A stretch of DNA of 64,000 bases. Origin: Thermoplasmata archaeon (lineage in GTDB: Archaea; Thermoplasmatota; Thermoplasmata; Lutacidiplasmatales; UBA184). A program made the position numbers and the translations under genes. The notes beneath the pieces are model-generated. The model had not been told where the DNA came from and searched no databases. It saw only the letters and a list, made by a program, of their open reading frames with translations. Positions 34,509 through 43,585 of this stretch are shown here, one piece after another (position 1 is the stretch's first letter; every line of letters starts with the position of its first letter). The DNA is taken from assembly GCA_022750055.1 (NCBI GenBank), contig JAKIWL010000001.1:248001-312000 (forward strand), in the 5' to 3' direction.

Positions 34509-36284
34509 ATGGCGAGCGCAGCGAGGAGGACCCAGACCGACGACGACGACCCGATTCCGAGCCGGAGCCAGCGACCGAGGACGTTCTTCTCCCCCCTCGT
34601 GCGGATCGGCGCACGCCTCTCCCGCGGCTCGACCGGTCCGCGTGCGGTGAAGCTCGCCCGGCTGGGGGTTTCGGGGCAAGGGGCCGAAGGGACGCCGACC
34701 CCGATCCCCGAACTCGACGACCCGCTCCTCAAGGAGGTCGAGCTCGCCCCGATCCGCGAGGGGCTATCGTACATCCGGGTGACCTACCACACCGGGAAGA
34801 ACGAGTACCTCTACGAGGTCATCGAACCGCTGATGTCCCCGATCGAGAAGACCCTCCTCGAGCGGCTCCGGGTCACGCTCATCGACCATTTCCAGCCCCT
34901 GCCGGAGCTCGACGCCGAGACCAAGCGGCGGGAGCTGCGCAAGATGGTCGACGACCAGCTCCAGGGATGGGAGCTTTCCCCGAGCCCGGTCACGAAGGGG
35001 CGTCTATTGTACTACCTCGAACGGGAGTTCATCGGCTACGGGATCGTCGAGGTCCCGATGAACGATAGCGAGGTCGAGGACATCTCCTGCGACGGGGTCG
35101 GGATCCCGCTCTACATCTACCACCGCAAGTTCGGCTCGATCCGCTCGAATATCAAGTTCACCGATTCGAAGGAGGTAGACGACTACGTCGTCTGGATCGC
35201 CCAGCGCTCGGGGAAGCACATCTCGGTCGCGAGCCCGATGCTCGACGCGACGATGCCCGACGGCTCGCGTCTGCAGGCGACCCTCGGCATGCACGTGACG
35301 AAGCGCGGGAGCTCGTTCACCATCCGGCGGTTCCGGGACAACCCGTTCACCCCGGTCGACCTGCTGAAGTTCAAGACGATGAGCCCCGAGATGATGGCGT
35401 ACATGTGGATCGCCATCGAGACCGGCCAGTCGATGATGGTCTGCGGGGGGACGGCGAGCGGGAAGACGACGACCCTCAACGCGACCCTGTTGTTCATCCC
35501 GAGCCAGATGAAGATCGTCTCGATCGAGGACACCCGGGAGTTGAACCTCCCGCACGAGAACTGGGTCCCGTCCCTGACCAGGGCCGGGTTCGGCGCGAAA
35601 AACGTCGTCAGCGGCAAGGCGCCCGGGGAGATAGACATGTTCGACCTGCTCGCCGCGGCGCTGCGGCAACGCCCTCAGTACCTGATGGTCGGAGAGGTCC
35701 GGGGTGCCGAGGCGTTCATCGTCTTCCAGGCGATGGCGACGGGAAAGACGTGCTATACGACCTTTCACGCCGAAAGCGTCTCCGCGATGGTCCACCGGAT
35801 GGAGAACCCGCCGATCTCTCTTCCACGGTCTCTCGTCAGCGCGCTCAACCTCGTGCTCCTCCAGCGCCAGGTCAAGGTCGGGACCAAGATGACGCGCCGG
35901 GTCCAGAGCCTGACGGAGATCGTCGGACTCGACCCGGAGACGAACGAGCTCATCACGAACTCCGTCTACTCCTGGGACCCCGGCGACGACGCGTTCCTCT
36001 ACTCGGGCCACTCCTACATCTACGAGCGGGTCGCGCTCATGAAGAACTGGACGATGAAGGAGATGGAGCGGGAGGTCCGAAACCGCGTCGAGATGCTCGA
36101 GTACATGAAGTGGCGCGAGGCGGGAGCGACCCGCCAACGCCCCTTCACGCACCGCGATGTCGGCCGGATCGTCGCCTTCTACTACAAGGACCCGAAGGAG
36201 GCCCTCGCCGAGGCGCGCGCTGAGATGGCGAGCAAGCCCCCGAGGGCGACCCCCGGCGCGACGCCGGCCGCCGGCACCGCGTAG
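34509..36284 (+). CDS. Type II/IV secretion ATPase, ArlI/TadA type (second copy)
   Basis: 591 residues from ATG 34509. It parallels the first copy: NEYLYEVIEPLMSPIEKTLLERL, GYGIVEVPMNDSEVEDISCDG, Walker A GGTASGKTTT near residue 313, Asp box SIEDTRELNLPHENW, Walker B YLMVGEVRG, His box TCYTTFHAES. Both ATPases look active, so one may drive extension and the other retraction or a second filament. The frame is open far upstream through the platform genes, but that part is a GC-driven artefact. The C-terminal 15 residues are Pro/Ala-rich. Confidence 0.9.
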   Translation: MASAARRTQTDDDDPIPSRSQRPRTFFSPLVRIGARLSRGSTGPRAVKLARLGVSGQGAEGTPTPIPELDDPLLKEVELAPIREGLSYIRVTYHTGKNEYLYEVIEPLMSPIEKTLLERLRVTLIDHFQPLPELDAETKRRELRKMVDDQLQGWELSPSPVTKGRLLYYLEREFIGYGIVEVPMNDSEVEDISCDGVGIPLYIYHRKFGSIRSNIKFTDSKEVDDYVVWIAQRSGKHISVASPMLDATMPDGSRLQATLGMHVTKRGSSFTIRRFRDNPFTPVDLLKFKTMSPEMMAYMWIAIETGQSMMVCGGTASGKTTTLNATLLFIPSQMKIVSIEDTRELNLPHENWVPSLTRAGFGAKNVVSGKAPGEIDMFDLLAAALRQRPQYLMVGEVRGAEAFIVFQAMATGKTCYTTFHAESVSAMVHRMENPPISLPRSLVSALNLVLLQRQVKVGTKMTRRVQSLTEIVGLDPETNELITNSVYSWDPGDDAFLYSGHSYIYERVALMKNWTMKEMEREVRNRVEMLEYMKWREAGATRQRPFTHRDVGRIVAFYYKDPKEALAEARAEMASKPPRATPGATPAAGTA

Positions 36285-36303
36285 GGCGGGGTGGCGCTCG
36301 AGC

Positions 36304-37299
36304 GTGAGCGCCTTGCCCACGACGCATCCGTTCGCTCGGTTCACCGGCCCCCAAGGTGCCCCGACGACGCTCTGCCGGGCGGACGCGTTGCGCTCGATGC
36401 CGCGGGACCTGGCCGCTGGCTCGGCCGACGTGGTCGTCACCTCCCCTCCGTACAACCTCGACGCGGCCTACGGCGAGTACGACGACGCCCGACCCTCCCA
36501 GGAATACCTCCGATGGATAGGGCGCGTCGGCCGGTGCGTGGCGCGGGTCCTCGCTGAGTCAGGGTCTTTCTTTGTCAACCTCGGCGGCCCACCGAGCGAC
36601 CCGGGTTGGCCCTGGGAGGTCGCGCGGGCGGCGGGTCGGCCCTTCGTCCTCCAGAACGTGATCCACTGGGTGAAGTCGATCGCCATCGAGAAGGCGTCGA
36701 CCGGTCGCACTTCCGGCCTCGACCGCGACATCGCGGTCGGCCACTACAAGCCGGTGAACTCGCACCGTTACCTCAACTCCGCCCACGAGTACATCTTCCA
36801 CTTCACCCACCGAGGCGACGTCGAGCTCGAGCGGCTCGCGATCGGTGTCCCGTACCAGGACCGGTCGAACGCGACCCGATGGGGGGCCGGTCGCTCGGGC
36901 CTTCGGTGCCGTGGGAACACCTGGTTCCTCCCGTACCCGACGATCCAGCACCGGTCGAGCGACCGGCCCCATCCGACGGCCTTTCCCCCCGAGCTCCCTG
37001 AACGCTGCCTTCGCCTCCACGGCGTCGGCCGTATCCGACTCGCCGTGGACCCGTTCGTCGGCATCGGGGGCTCGGCCATCGCCGCCCTCAGGGTCGGGGT
37101 CCCCTTCGTCGGATACGACATCGACGCGACCTACCTGACCGAAACGGCCCGCCTTCTCGAGCGGGCGGGTGCGGTTCGAACGGGGGAGACTCCCGATTTG
37201 GCTGCCCCCGTGGATCGAGGCGCCCCGCGGGCCCGCGAACGGATGGGGAACCGGGGGCGTCGGGTCGAGGGTAGGCCGACTCCCGGTCTAGCCGCCTAG
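36304..37299 (+). CDS. Site-specific DNA methyltransferase (N4-C/N6-A, beta class), orphan
   Basis: 331 residues from GTG 36304. The catalytic motif TSPPYNLD is at residues 46-53 and the SAM-binding motif DPFVGIGGSAIAAL near 250-263. This order (IV first, I last) marks the beta class of amino-methyltransferases acting on adenine N6 or cytosine N4. Between them is the target-recognition region with HRYLNSAHEYIFHFT. No restriction endonuclease is adjacent, so it may be a solitary epigenetic enzyme. It sits 20 nt after the pilus operon on the same strand, possibly co-transcribed. The last 40 residues are unconserved. Confidence 0.85.
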   Translation: MSALPTTHPFARFTGPQGAPTTLCRADALRSMPRDLAAGSADVVVTSPPYNLDAAYGEYDDARPSQEYLRWIGRVGRCVARVLAESGSFFVNLGGPPSDPGWPWEVARAAGRPFVLQNVIHWVKSIAIEKASTGRTSGLDRDIAVGHYKPVNSHRYLNSAHEYIFHFTHRGDVELERLAIGVPYQDRSNATRWGAGRSGLRCRGNTWFLPYPTIQHRSSDRPHPTAFPPELPERCLRLHGVGRIRLAVDPFVGIGGSAIAALRVGVPFVGYDIDATYLTETARLLERAGAVRTGETPDLAAPVDRGAPRARERMGNRGRRVEGRPTPGLAA

Positions 37300-37472
37300 T
37301 CCCGTGCGGCGCACCGCGCTTCGAGAAGGGCCCCCATCGAACCCCGGAGCCACCCCCGGAGGAGGACCTCGGACCGGTTGACCTTGAGACGCCGCCCGAG
37401 GAAAGGGATGGTCCCCCTGCGACCGAAGGCGGTCCGATCGAACGCCCGGGGGAGGGCGCGACCGGTTCGTGC

Positions 37473-37919
37473 CTACTGTTCCTCTTCGGCCTTCCGCGAC
37501 GCCGACCCGGGGTCGGACCACTGCTTCATCGGGGTCCGGCGAACCCCCGCGGCGGAGGCGAGCGCGTTCTTGGTGCCCTCGAGGGTCTTGTGGCCGACCG
37601 CGTCGAGTCCGTCACGGGTCACCTCTCCCAAGCGGGTCGCGCCGTTCTTGATGCCGTCGATGCCGGTGGAGATCCCATGGCCGATCTCCCCGGGGAGCTT
37701 CCTCAGCTCCGAATCGACCTTGTGGCCCATCGCGGCGAAATCGTCTTCGATATCGTAGAGCGCATACTTCGCCTCCTTCGCGGTCAACCTGGGCAGTCGC
37801 TCGATCTTCGCCCCGAGCTGTTCGAACCGGACCTCGAAATCCGAGCCGAGACCTCGGGCGGCCCGCCGAAGCTCGGCGAGGTGTTCGCGCATCTGGGCCT
37901 GCTCCGCGTGTGTCGTCAT
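37473..37919 (-). CDS. Uncharacterised amphipathic helical protein
   Basis: 148 residues from ATG 37919; the frame is open further upstream but unconserved. The N-terminal half is charged and coiled-coil-like (EHLAELRRAARGLGSDFEVRFEQL), and the middle has alternating Gly/Lys (GHGISTGIDGIKNGATRLGEV) like a long amphipathic helix. No known domain is recognised. A TATA-like CCTTATGA about 30 nt upstream supports the start. It could be a LEA-like or membrane-associating protein; function unknown. Confidence 0.5.
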   Translation of the reverse strand: MTTHAEQAQMREHLAELRRAARGLGSDFEVRFEQLGAKIERLPRLTAKEAKYALYDIEDDFAAMGHKVDSELRKLPGEIGHGISTGIDGIKNGATRLGEVTRDGLDAVGHKTLEGTKNALASAAGVRRTPMKQWSDPGSASRKAEEEQ

Positions 37920-38044
37920 GGTCCCAGAAGAAAAGTCCGGGCACGGCTCATAAGGATTCGTTTCGAGGTGCATCGGGGCCGGGTCCGACCCGATGGGTCC
38001 GCCGAGCGGGGTGGTCGAACGGGCGAACCGGGCGCGGTAGAGAG

Positions 38045-39925
38045 CTACCCACCCATCCTGCGGTCCGATTTGCGCCGTTTCCCTTTGGAGGCTGCGGTCG
38101 ACGGGCGACGCGCCGGGACAGCCTCGGCTTCGACCGGCCGTTTCACGGTCTCGGTACCGCCCGCCCATCGGATCAGAAGCTCGACGCCGAGCCGCTCGGG
38201 GTCGGTGACCGCGAGGGATCCTCCGACCGTTCTAGTGATCTCTCGGGCGGCCGCCTCGTATTCAGGGTGTTCGGACCGAAGCAGGATCATCGTGAACTTG
38301 AGCGGGGTCACTGTCGCGAGCTCCCGAGCCCGTTCGAGGGCCCGGGCCATGGCGACGTCGAGCTGGCCGGAGCGGACTCGCCCATCCCGATCGGTGTACG
38401 ACTCCGGTAGGCCGTCGGTCACGAGGTAGACCTCCCGCCGGCTCGCGCGGGAGGAGGCAAGCAACAGGTGCGCCGTGTGCAACGCCTCCGCGGTGTTCGT
38501 GAACGAGCCCGGCGTGCACTCCCAGAGTTCGAGCAGATCGAGGACTCGAACCTCGTTGTCGAACGCCACGACATCGATCGTGGCCTGGGGATTCCGCTTG
38601 CGGATCGCGACGTACAGGGCGAGGAGCGCCTTCTTCGCCGCTGGCAGCTTCTCCGACTCGGACATGCTGCCGGACTTGTCGAAGACGAGGACGACGTGGA
38701 CCCGTTCGCTCGTGATCTCCCGGTAGACGTAGCTTGTGGACTCATCGATGTGGCGGGACCCTTCCAAGCGCGCGGCGAGCAGCGAGCCGGGTAGGTCGAG
38801 GTGGGCGATCTCCTCGGACCGGCGCAACCGGGCCTTCTCGTACACACCCGTCGAGGCGCTCCCTGAGAGAGAGAGCCGTACATCGGCCGGGAGCTGCCGC
38901 GTCTCCTCCTCGAGGACCAATCGAGCGAACCGCTCGATGAGCCCGTAGGTCACCTGGATCTCTCCTTGCCGCTCGGCGACGAACCCGCGCTCCTTGAGTT
39001 CCCGTGCGAGGCGCTTCTCCTCCGTATCGCGGACCCGCCGGTCCGCGTCGTGCTCGGCCCGACGCTCGGCCTCCTTTCGTTCGGCCTCGAGCGCACGACG
39101 CTGCGCCTCGGCCTCCTTGCGCTTCTCCTCGGCGGAACGCGCGAGGTCGCGTTCTCGGGCCTTGTACGACCGGTCGACGGAGCTCGCGAGCTCCTCGCGC
39201 TCCCGACTATTCAGTTGGGCGATCGCGTCTCCGATCTCCGAACGTCCGATGGTCCGTCCGCTGCCCGAGAGCGCGGCAAAGACGATCGTCCGGTCCTTCC
39301 GCACCGGCTCCGTCGAGCGCTTCCTTCGACCGAAGAGACCCCGGAGCCAGGCGACGAGGCGCCGGAACAGGGCCCGGAGTCGGTCGAGGAACCCGGGGGA
39401 GGAGGGCGGATGCATCCAGGGCTGGTCGGGGAGCAGGAGCGCCGACCGAACCTCCTCGAAGAGCCCGGCATCGAAGTTCGACAGGTCGAGTGATCGGGCC
39501 CGTTGTCGTCGGGCCTCCATGGCCGCCAGCTCTGCCGCGATCTCGGCCGCAGAGCGCCGGCCCACCGTTTCCAGCTCCACGATCCGGCGGTCGTACTCGC
39601 TCATCGTGCGGGCCACGTTGCGCTCGGCCTGGCGTCGGACCCGCTCGCGCATTTCGGCGATCCGCTGCGCCAGCGCCGGGTCGGACGCGGCCCGGGCATC
39701 GAGGATCGCGCGCGCGGCCTCGAAGCCCCCTTCGGCGAGGGCGCGGATGACCTCCTTCGAATCGAGGAGGTCGAACAGGTCGTCGGAGGTGACGTCCTCC
39801 GGAAATTTCGTGCAGTCCGGAAGCTCGATCGCGTCGCTAGAGGGGGGCGTCGTCGTCCGCTTCCTCCGGGGAGCAGGAGAACACAGAGTATTTGTCCAGA
39901 AGGCCGAACTCGGCGGCGGCGGCAT
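38045..39925 (-). CDS. VWA-domain protein with coiled coil (MoxR partner)
   Basis: Up to 626 residues. A C-terminal von Willebrand A domain carries the MIDAS motif DKSGSMSES near residue 415 and a later DGLPES. It is preceded by a long charged coiled coil (residues ~250-320, EEKRKEAEAQRRALEAERK). A hydrophobic patch with basic residues (LRALFRRLVAWLRGLFGRRKR) lies near 185. It follows a MoxR-like AAA gene, the classic chaperone pair. The start is unclear: the only ordinary start before the conserved region (ATG 39925) overlaps the AAA gene by 89 nt. Confidence 0.8.
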   Translation of the reverse strand: MPPPPSSAFWTNTLCSPAPRRKRTTTPPSSDAIELPDCTKFPEDVTSDDLFDLLDSKEVIRALAEGGFEAARAILDARAASDPALAQRIAEMRERVRRQAERNVARTMSEYDRRIVELETVGRRSAAEIAAELAAMEARRQRARSLDLSNFDAGLFEEVRSALLLPDQPWMHPPSSPGFLDRLRALFRRLVAWLRGLFGRRKRSTEPVRKDRTIVFAALSGSGRTIGRSEIGDAIAQLNSREREELASSVDRSYKARERDLARSAEEKRKEAEAQRRALEAERKEAERRAEHDADRRVRDTEEKRLARELKERGFVAERQGEIQVTYGLIERFARLVLEEETRQLPADVRLSLSGSASTGVYEKARLRRSEEIAHLDLPGSLLAARLEGSRHIDESTSYVYREITSERVHVVLVFDKSGSMSESEKLPAAKKALLALYVAIRKRNPQATIDVVAFDNEVRVLDLLELWECTPGSFTNTAEALHTAHLLLASSRASRREVYLVTDGLPESYTDRDGRVRSGQLDVAMARALERARELATVTPLKFTMILLRSEHPEYEAAAREITRTVGGSLAVTDPERLGVELLIRWAGGTETVKRPVEAEAVPARRPSTAASKGKRRKSDRRMGG

Positions 39926-41411
39926 CGACCGCGTTCGCCGAATCGGGCAGCCGCTCCCGCTGCGAGACGTAGGCGAGGAACGGTCGGAACTTGGGGAAGA
40001 GCTCCGGGCTGGAAGGGAGCTGGGACCTCAACTGGGCGTCATTCAGGAGTCGGCGGCCCTCCCCGACCAGGGCCTTGCCCTCCCCCTCGTTCTCCTTGAG
40101 GATGCTGCGGAAGAATCGGCACCAGTAGACCCCCGAGCTCCGACGGAGCGCGGGTTCGGTATGCTGGGCGAGGAAGTTGATGACGCGTCGTTCGTTCTGC
40201 CGGAACGAATCCCCGCTCCGGGCGCGGATCCGACCCCGCATGGCATGCAGCAGTCCCGCCTTCAGGTCGTCGGGCGATGCGAACGGGCGCCCAGCGAGGG
40301 TCGCGATCGCGTTCGTGCGGTGGGCGACATCGATGAGCGTGCGGTTCGAACCGACCTCCCCGATGTCCGGGTTGTCATCGGAGACGCGAAGCCTCCACGC
40401 CTCGATGACCCGGACCCCCGAATCGATCAGGATCTCCGGGACCACGGCACTCGTCCAAGCGCCGGCCCCGAGGTCCACGATCTGGCGATTCGGGGCGTGT
40501 TGGGGATTGAAGCCTACGTGGAGGCTCGTCAGCCGGTCCGAGAGTGGGTCGTTGATGTTGTCGAGGTCGGAAAGGTTCGAGGTGCAGACCGCCACGAAGC
40601 TCGCCGGAAACGTCTCCCGGGATTTCGAGGGGGTTACGGTACCTTCCTGGAGTGCCTGCAGTAGGACATTCTGGGTGCCCAGGGGAAGCTTTCCGATCTC
40701 ATCGACCAGCAGCAGGCCACGGTTCGCCTGGAGCAGCTTGCCGGGTTCGAGGACGAGGGGACTCATCGGGTCCCCGATCTCCTCGAGCTTCCGGAGGTTG
40801 ATGTTACCGGTGAGGTGATCCGGGAAGACCTCGGAGCTTCCCTGCAACCGGGCAAAGCCAAACCCCTCCCGCATTCGGACGAACTCGGCCGGGACCTGGT
40901 TCGGGTCCGTTCGGTCCGGGGCCCACGCGGCGACCTCACCGTTCGGGGCGAACCGTCGTCGGCAGATCGGGCAGGGTGCGAAGCGTTCGGCCGCCTCCGG
41001 GTCGCACAGGCTCAGCGGGTGATCGAGGACCGGGCAACCCTGGACGACCCAATTGTCCTTCGGAAACAGGTCCCAGACCTCCTTGGCGAGGCTGGTCTTG
41101 CCAGCGCCGGAGGGTCCGAAGAACAGGAGATGCGCCCCGGCCACGAGCCCGGTCACGAGGTCGTCGTAGGTCGAGTCCGGGAGGATCGTCTTGGGGAAGA
41201 GAGAACGGACTGCGGCCTCCCGGCTCAGTCCGTCCTTGCGCGCGATCGCGATGCGCCCGAGCACCTCGGTGCGAAGCCGGTCCTGAGGGGATTCCACCCG
41301 AACCCCCGAGTCTTGGAGCTGTCGGGCGGTCGCCTTCGCACCAATGGACGGAACCTTCGAGCCCGTCGCCCCCGTCCCGGTCGCCACGGGCCGGCGACAA
41401 AGGGTCGCCAT
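39837..41411 (-). CDS. MoxR-like AAA+ ATPase with inserted zinc-finger-like motif
   Basis: 524 residues. Walker A GPSGAGKTS at 99-107, Walker B LLLVDEIGKL near 233, sensor-1 CTSNLSD, and the lid helices further on, as in MoxR/Mg-chelatase AAA+ proteins. Between Walker A and B lies an unusual insertion with C126, C136, C147 and C150 (CPICRRRF), which could bind zinc. A helical C-terminal domain of ~130 residues has no known match. Together with the VWA partner it probably remodels or inserts cofactors into a target complex that is not in the window. Confidence 0.82.
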   Translation of the reverse strand: MATLCRRPVATGTGATGSKVPSIGAKATARQLQDSGVRVESPQDRLRTEVLGRIAIARKDGLSREAAVRSLFPKTILPDSTYDDLVTGLVAGAHLLFFGPSGAGKTSLAKEVWDLFPKDNWVVQGCPVLDHPLSLCDPEAAERFAPCPICRRRFAPNGEVAAWAPDRTDPNQVPAEFVRMREGFGFARLQGSSEVFPDHLTGNINLRKLEEIGDPMSPLVLEPGKLLQANRGLLLVDEIGKLPLGTQNVLLQALQEGTVTPSKSRETFPASFVAVCTSNLSDLDNINDPLSDRLTSLHVGFNPQHAPNRQIVDLGAGAWTSAVVPEILIDSGVRVIEAWRLRVSDDNPDIGEVGSNRTLIDVAHRTNAIATLAGRPFASPDDLKAGLLHAMRGRIRARSGDSFRQNERRVINFLAQHTEPALRRSSGVYWCRFFRSILKENEGEGKALVGEGRRLLNDAQLRSQLPSSPELFPKFRPFLAYVSQRERLPDSANAVDAAAAEFGLLDKYSVFSCSPEEADDDAPL

Positions 41412-41533
41412 AATTAGTTTTGGGAGAGCGGGTCTCTACGACGACCGGAGGGGCGTCGCGGGGGGCTTCCGGCCAGAAAGCGGACCGGTTACGACATCAT
41501 TATGTAAGGGGGTCGGGTGGGCGGCCCCGCGCG

Positions 41534-42253
41534 ATGGCCGAGAAGGAGACGACGCCGAAGAAGACGACGCTCGCACGTACGGTCAAGGACAAGTGGCGCT
41601 CCAAACACTGGTTCAAGGTCCGCGCCCCCGGCTTCTTCGCCCATGCTGAGATCGGGGAGACCATGGCCTCCGAACCGGAACAAGTGATCGGACGGACCCT
41701 CGAGACCACGCTCCAAGAGATCTCCGGCGGAGCGGACATCGGCAAGGCCCACGTGAAGTTGCGCTTCCAGATCGACCGCCTCAGCGGAGAGAATGTCGCC
41801 GAGACGCGGTTCATCGGCCACGACCTTACCTCCGACTACGTCCGCCGGCTCGCGCGTCGAAAGCGGTCGAAGATCGACACCTCCCTTCTCGTTACGACGA
41901 AGGACGGAGTACAGATGATCCTCAAGCCGGTCGCGGTCGGGGAGCAGCGGCTGCAGACCCGGCTGCGGGCCGAGCTGCGCCATCGGCTCCGGTCGATCCT
42001 CGTCGAGGAGGCCGCGAAGAAGACCTCCGCCGACTTCGTCCGCGAGATGCTGCAGGGGGAACTCGGCAAGATCCTCGCCCACGGCGTCAAGCCCCTCTAC
42101 CCTCTGAAGAAGATCGAGATCCGGCGCTCGGAGGTCCTCGGGATCATCTCGGAGGAATCGGCCACCCCCGAAGGCGTTCTCCCTCCCACCCCTCCGAGTG
42201 AGGAGATTCCGGCGACCCCGGAGACAGCAGCGGTCGAGCCTCCAACGGCATGA
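41534..42253 (+). CDS. rps3ae: 30S ribosomal protein S3Ae (eS1)
   Basis: 239 residues from ATG 41534. Archaeal/eukaryotic small-subunit protein, recognised by KDKWRSKHWFKVRAPGFFA at the start, the RTLETTLQEISGGADIGKAHVKLRFQ core and KIDTSLLVTTKDG. The C-terminal ~35 residues are Pro/Glu-rich and extend past the usual end. A TATA-like CATTATG near 41498 lies 36 nt upstream. It is divergent from the MoxR gene and followed by a tRNA gene. Confidence 0.93.
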   Translation: MAEKETTPKKTTLARTVKDKWRSKHWFKVRAPGFFAHAEIGETMASEPEQVIGRTLETTLQEISGGADIGKAHVKLRFQIDRLSGENVAETRFIGHDLTSDYVRRLARRKRSKIDTSLLVTTKDGVQMILKPVAVGEQRLQTRLRAELRHRLRSILVEEAAKKTSADFVREMLQGELGKILAHGVKPLYPLKKIEIRRSEVLGIISEESATPEGVLPPTPPSEEIPATPETAAVEPPTA

Positions 42254-42292
42254 ACCCGACGAGATCTCCCTATGGCTCTCCCGATCCTGGAC

Positions 42293-42396
42293 GTCGGGGT
42301 GGCTCAGCCCGGTAGAGTACGGGACTCATAGGAGATCGGCGGAGCGCCGATCTCGGAGAGATCCTGGGGCCGGGGGTTCAAATCCCCCCCCCGACA
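42293..42396 (+). tRNA. tRNA with CAT anticodon (elongator Met or Ile2) with intron
   Basis: Acceptor stem GTCGGGG/CCCCGAC, discriminator A at 42396. D-stem GCTC/GAGT, anticodon stem CGGGA/TCCTG, anticodon CAT at 42327-42329, T-arm GGGGG-TTCAAAT-CCCCC. A 30-nt intron at 42331-42360 sits at 37/38 and has a GATCGGC..GCCGATC stem. The anticodon stem lacks the three G-C pairs of initiators, so it is elongator Met or the Ile tRNA whose C34 is modified. CCA is not encoded. Confidence 0.93.
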
Positions 42397-42521
42397 CGGA
42401 GCATCCGATCGCCGCCATGGTCCCCAGCTCGGCTCCACTTCCACCCGAGGGCAGTTAGCGGCGTATAGGCTGAACGATAAAGTCCCGGGAACCTCGGGCC
42501 GTTCGAAACCACTGAGTCCGG

Positions 42522-43097
42522 TCAGTTCTCCGTGTCACCGGGAGCGGACCCGCGCGACGCCACCTTAGCGAGGACTTCCACAATGGAGGGACTCTGCACA
42601 GTTCGTGAAATCAGTTCGACGGGGTCGCCCCGGCCGATGTCCCCCTCCTCGATCGGAGCCAGGTAGAACCCCGAACGCCCTGAACGGTTGAACCGCTCGA
42701 TCATGTCCGCTCGGCCGAACGTCGCGTTCATCTTGTAGCAGGGGCTTCGCGGTTGAGTCACCTCGAGCTTCGCATTGCCGATGCGCACGACATCTCCAAT
42801 GTGAGCGGTCGACTCAAGCCATCCGACCGTGGTCAGGTTCTCTCCAAACGCTCCCCACTCGAGGGAAGGGAGTTCGAGCTCCTCCCGCCAGAACCGGTAA
42901 TGTTCCGACGGGTAGACGTAGACCGCCTTTCGCCGACCCCCGTGGACGCTTCGGTCCGCCTGGTCATCGCCGCGCAGGTTCACTCCGACGAGCGCAACCC
43001 GCCCTTCCGTCGGATGCTTTCGGAATCCGGTCCGGATCGGACGTCCCTCCCACAGGAACGTCTCGATCTTCCCGACGTTGAGGGACACGACGTGCAT
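42522..43097 (-). CDS. MOSC-domain protein
   Basis: 191 residues from ATG 43097, leaderless by promoter position. MOSC domains bind molybdenum cofactor or carry persulfide on a conserved cysteine. Here the motif TQPRSPCYKMNATFGR contains that cysteine near residue 112, and KAVYVYPSEHYRFWREEL plus AFGENLTTVGW are the standard YiiM-like stretches. Relatives reduce N-hydroxylated compounds or bind sulfur. The C-terminus after residue 170 is divergent. No molybdopterin genes are near. Confidence 0.85.
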   Translation of the reverse strand: MHVVSLNVGKIETFLWEGRPIRTGFRKHPTEGRVALVGVNLRGDDQADRSVHGGRRKAVYVYPSEHYRFWREELELPSLEWGAFGENLTTVGWLESTAHIGDVVRIGNAKLEVTQPRSPCYKMNATFGRADMIERFNRSGRSGFYLAPIEEGDIGRGDPVELISRTVQSPSIVEVLAKVASRGSAPGDTEN

Positions 43098-43585
43098 GCG
43101 AACACGGGAGGGCAACCTGCCTCGTAAGTCTTCACCGTCCAGTCTGGGACTTCCTCGCCTTCTGCCGGCCTCCGGCGGGGGCGCGGTCCTTCGAACACGC
43201 CGCCCTCCCCCGGCGGTAGCGAACCCTGCCCTAGCGGCCAATGCGAGTTCGGGAGAAAGCGCGAGGTCCCATCGAGGACCGCCCCCGGGGGTCCGGCCAA
43301 GTACGCGATCCGACTCCCTGCTTGTCGAGGGCCGCTCCGAATCCTTGATGAGGCCAGACTCCTCCGAACCACTGTGATGCACCGACCGGGCCTCGCTCGC
43401 GTGCGGGGGGAGCGTCTGGAAACGGATCCGGTCCGGTCCGAAGGCCCCGGCCCAGCGAGCCCGGCCCCGAACGGTCGGGACCGACGGTCCGGCGTCCCGG
43501 CGGGCGTTGGGCCGAGCCGGGTGAGGGCGCGGTCCCGTCGCCCTCCGAGGACGGTCACGATTCGGCAGAGGGCGCCCTCTTCGCG
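43098..43585. other. GC-rich gap between MOSC gene and HExxH gene
   Basis: About 490 bases. At its left edge GACTTACGAG (43121-43130, minus strand) is the MOSC promoter, 28 nt before its ATG. Beyond that I find no supported gene, RNA or repeat. Confidence 0.45.

Noticed and set aside
32473-34614. A 713-codon open frame antisense to the pilus platform genes
   Set aside because: Highly charged low-complexity translation opposite two well-conserved genes; GC artefact.
24198-36284. Archaellum (motility) operon
   Set aside because: Pilins and ArlI-like ATPases are present but no arlF, arlG, arlH or other archaellum-specific genes, and the platform is split; a pilus is more likely.
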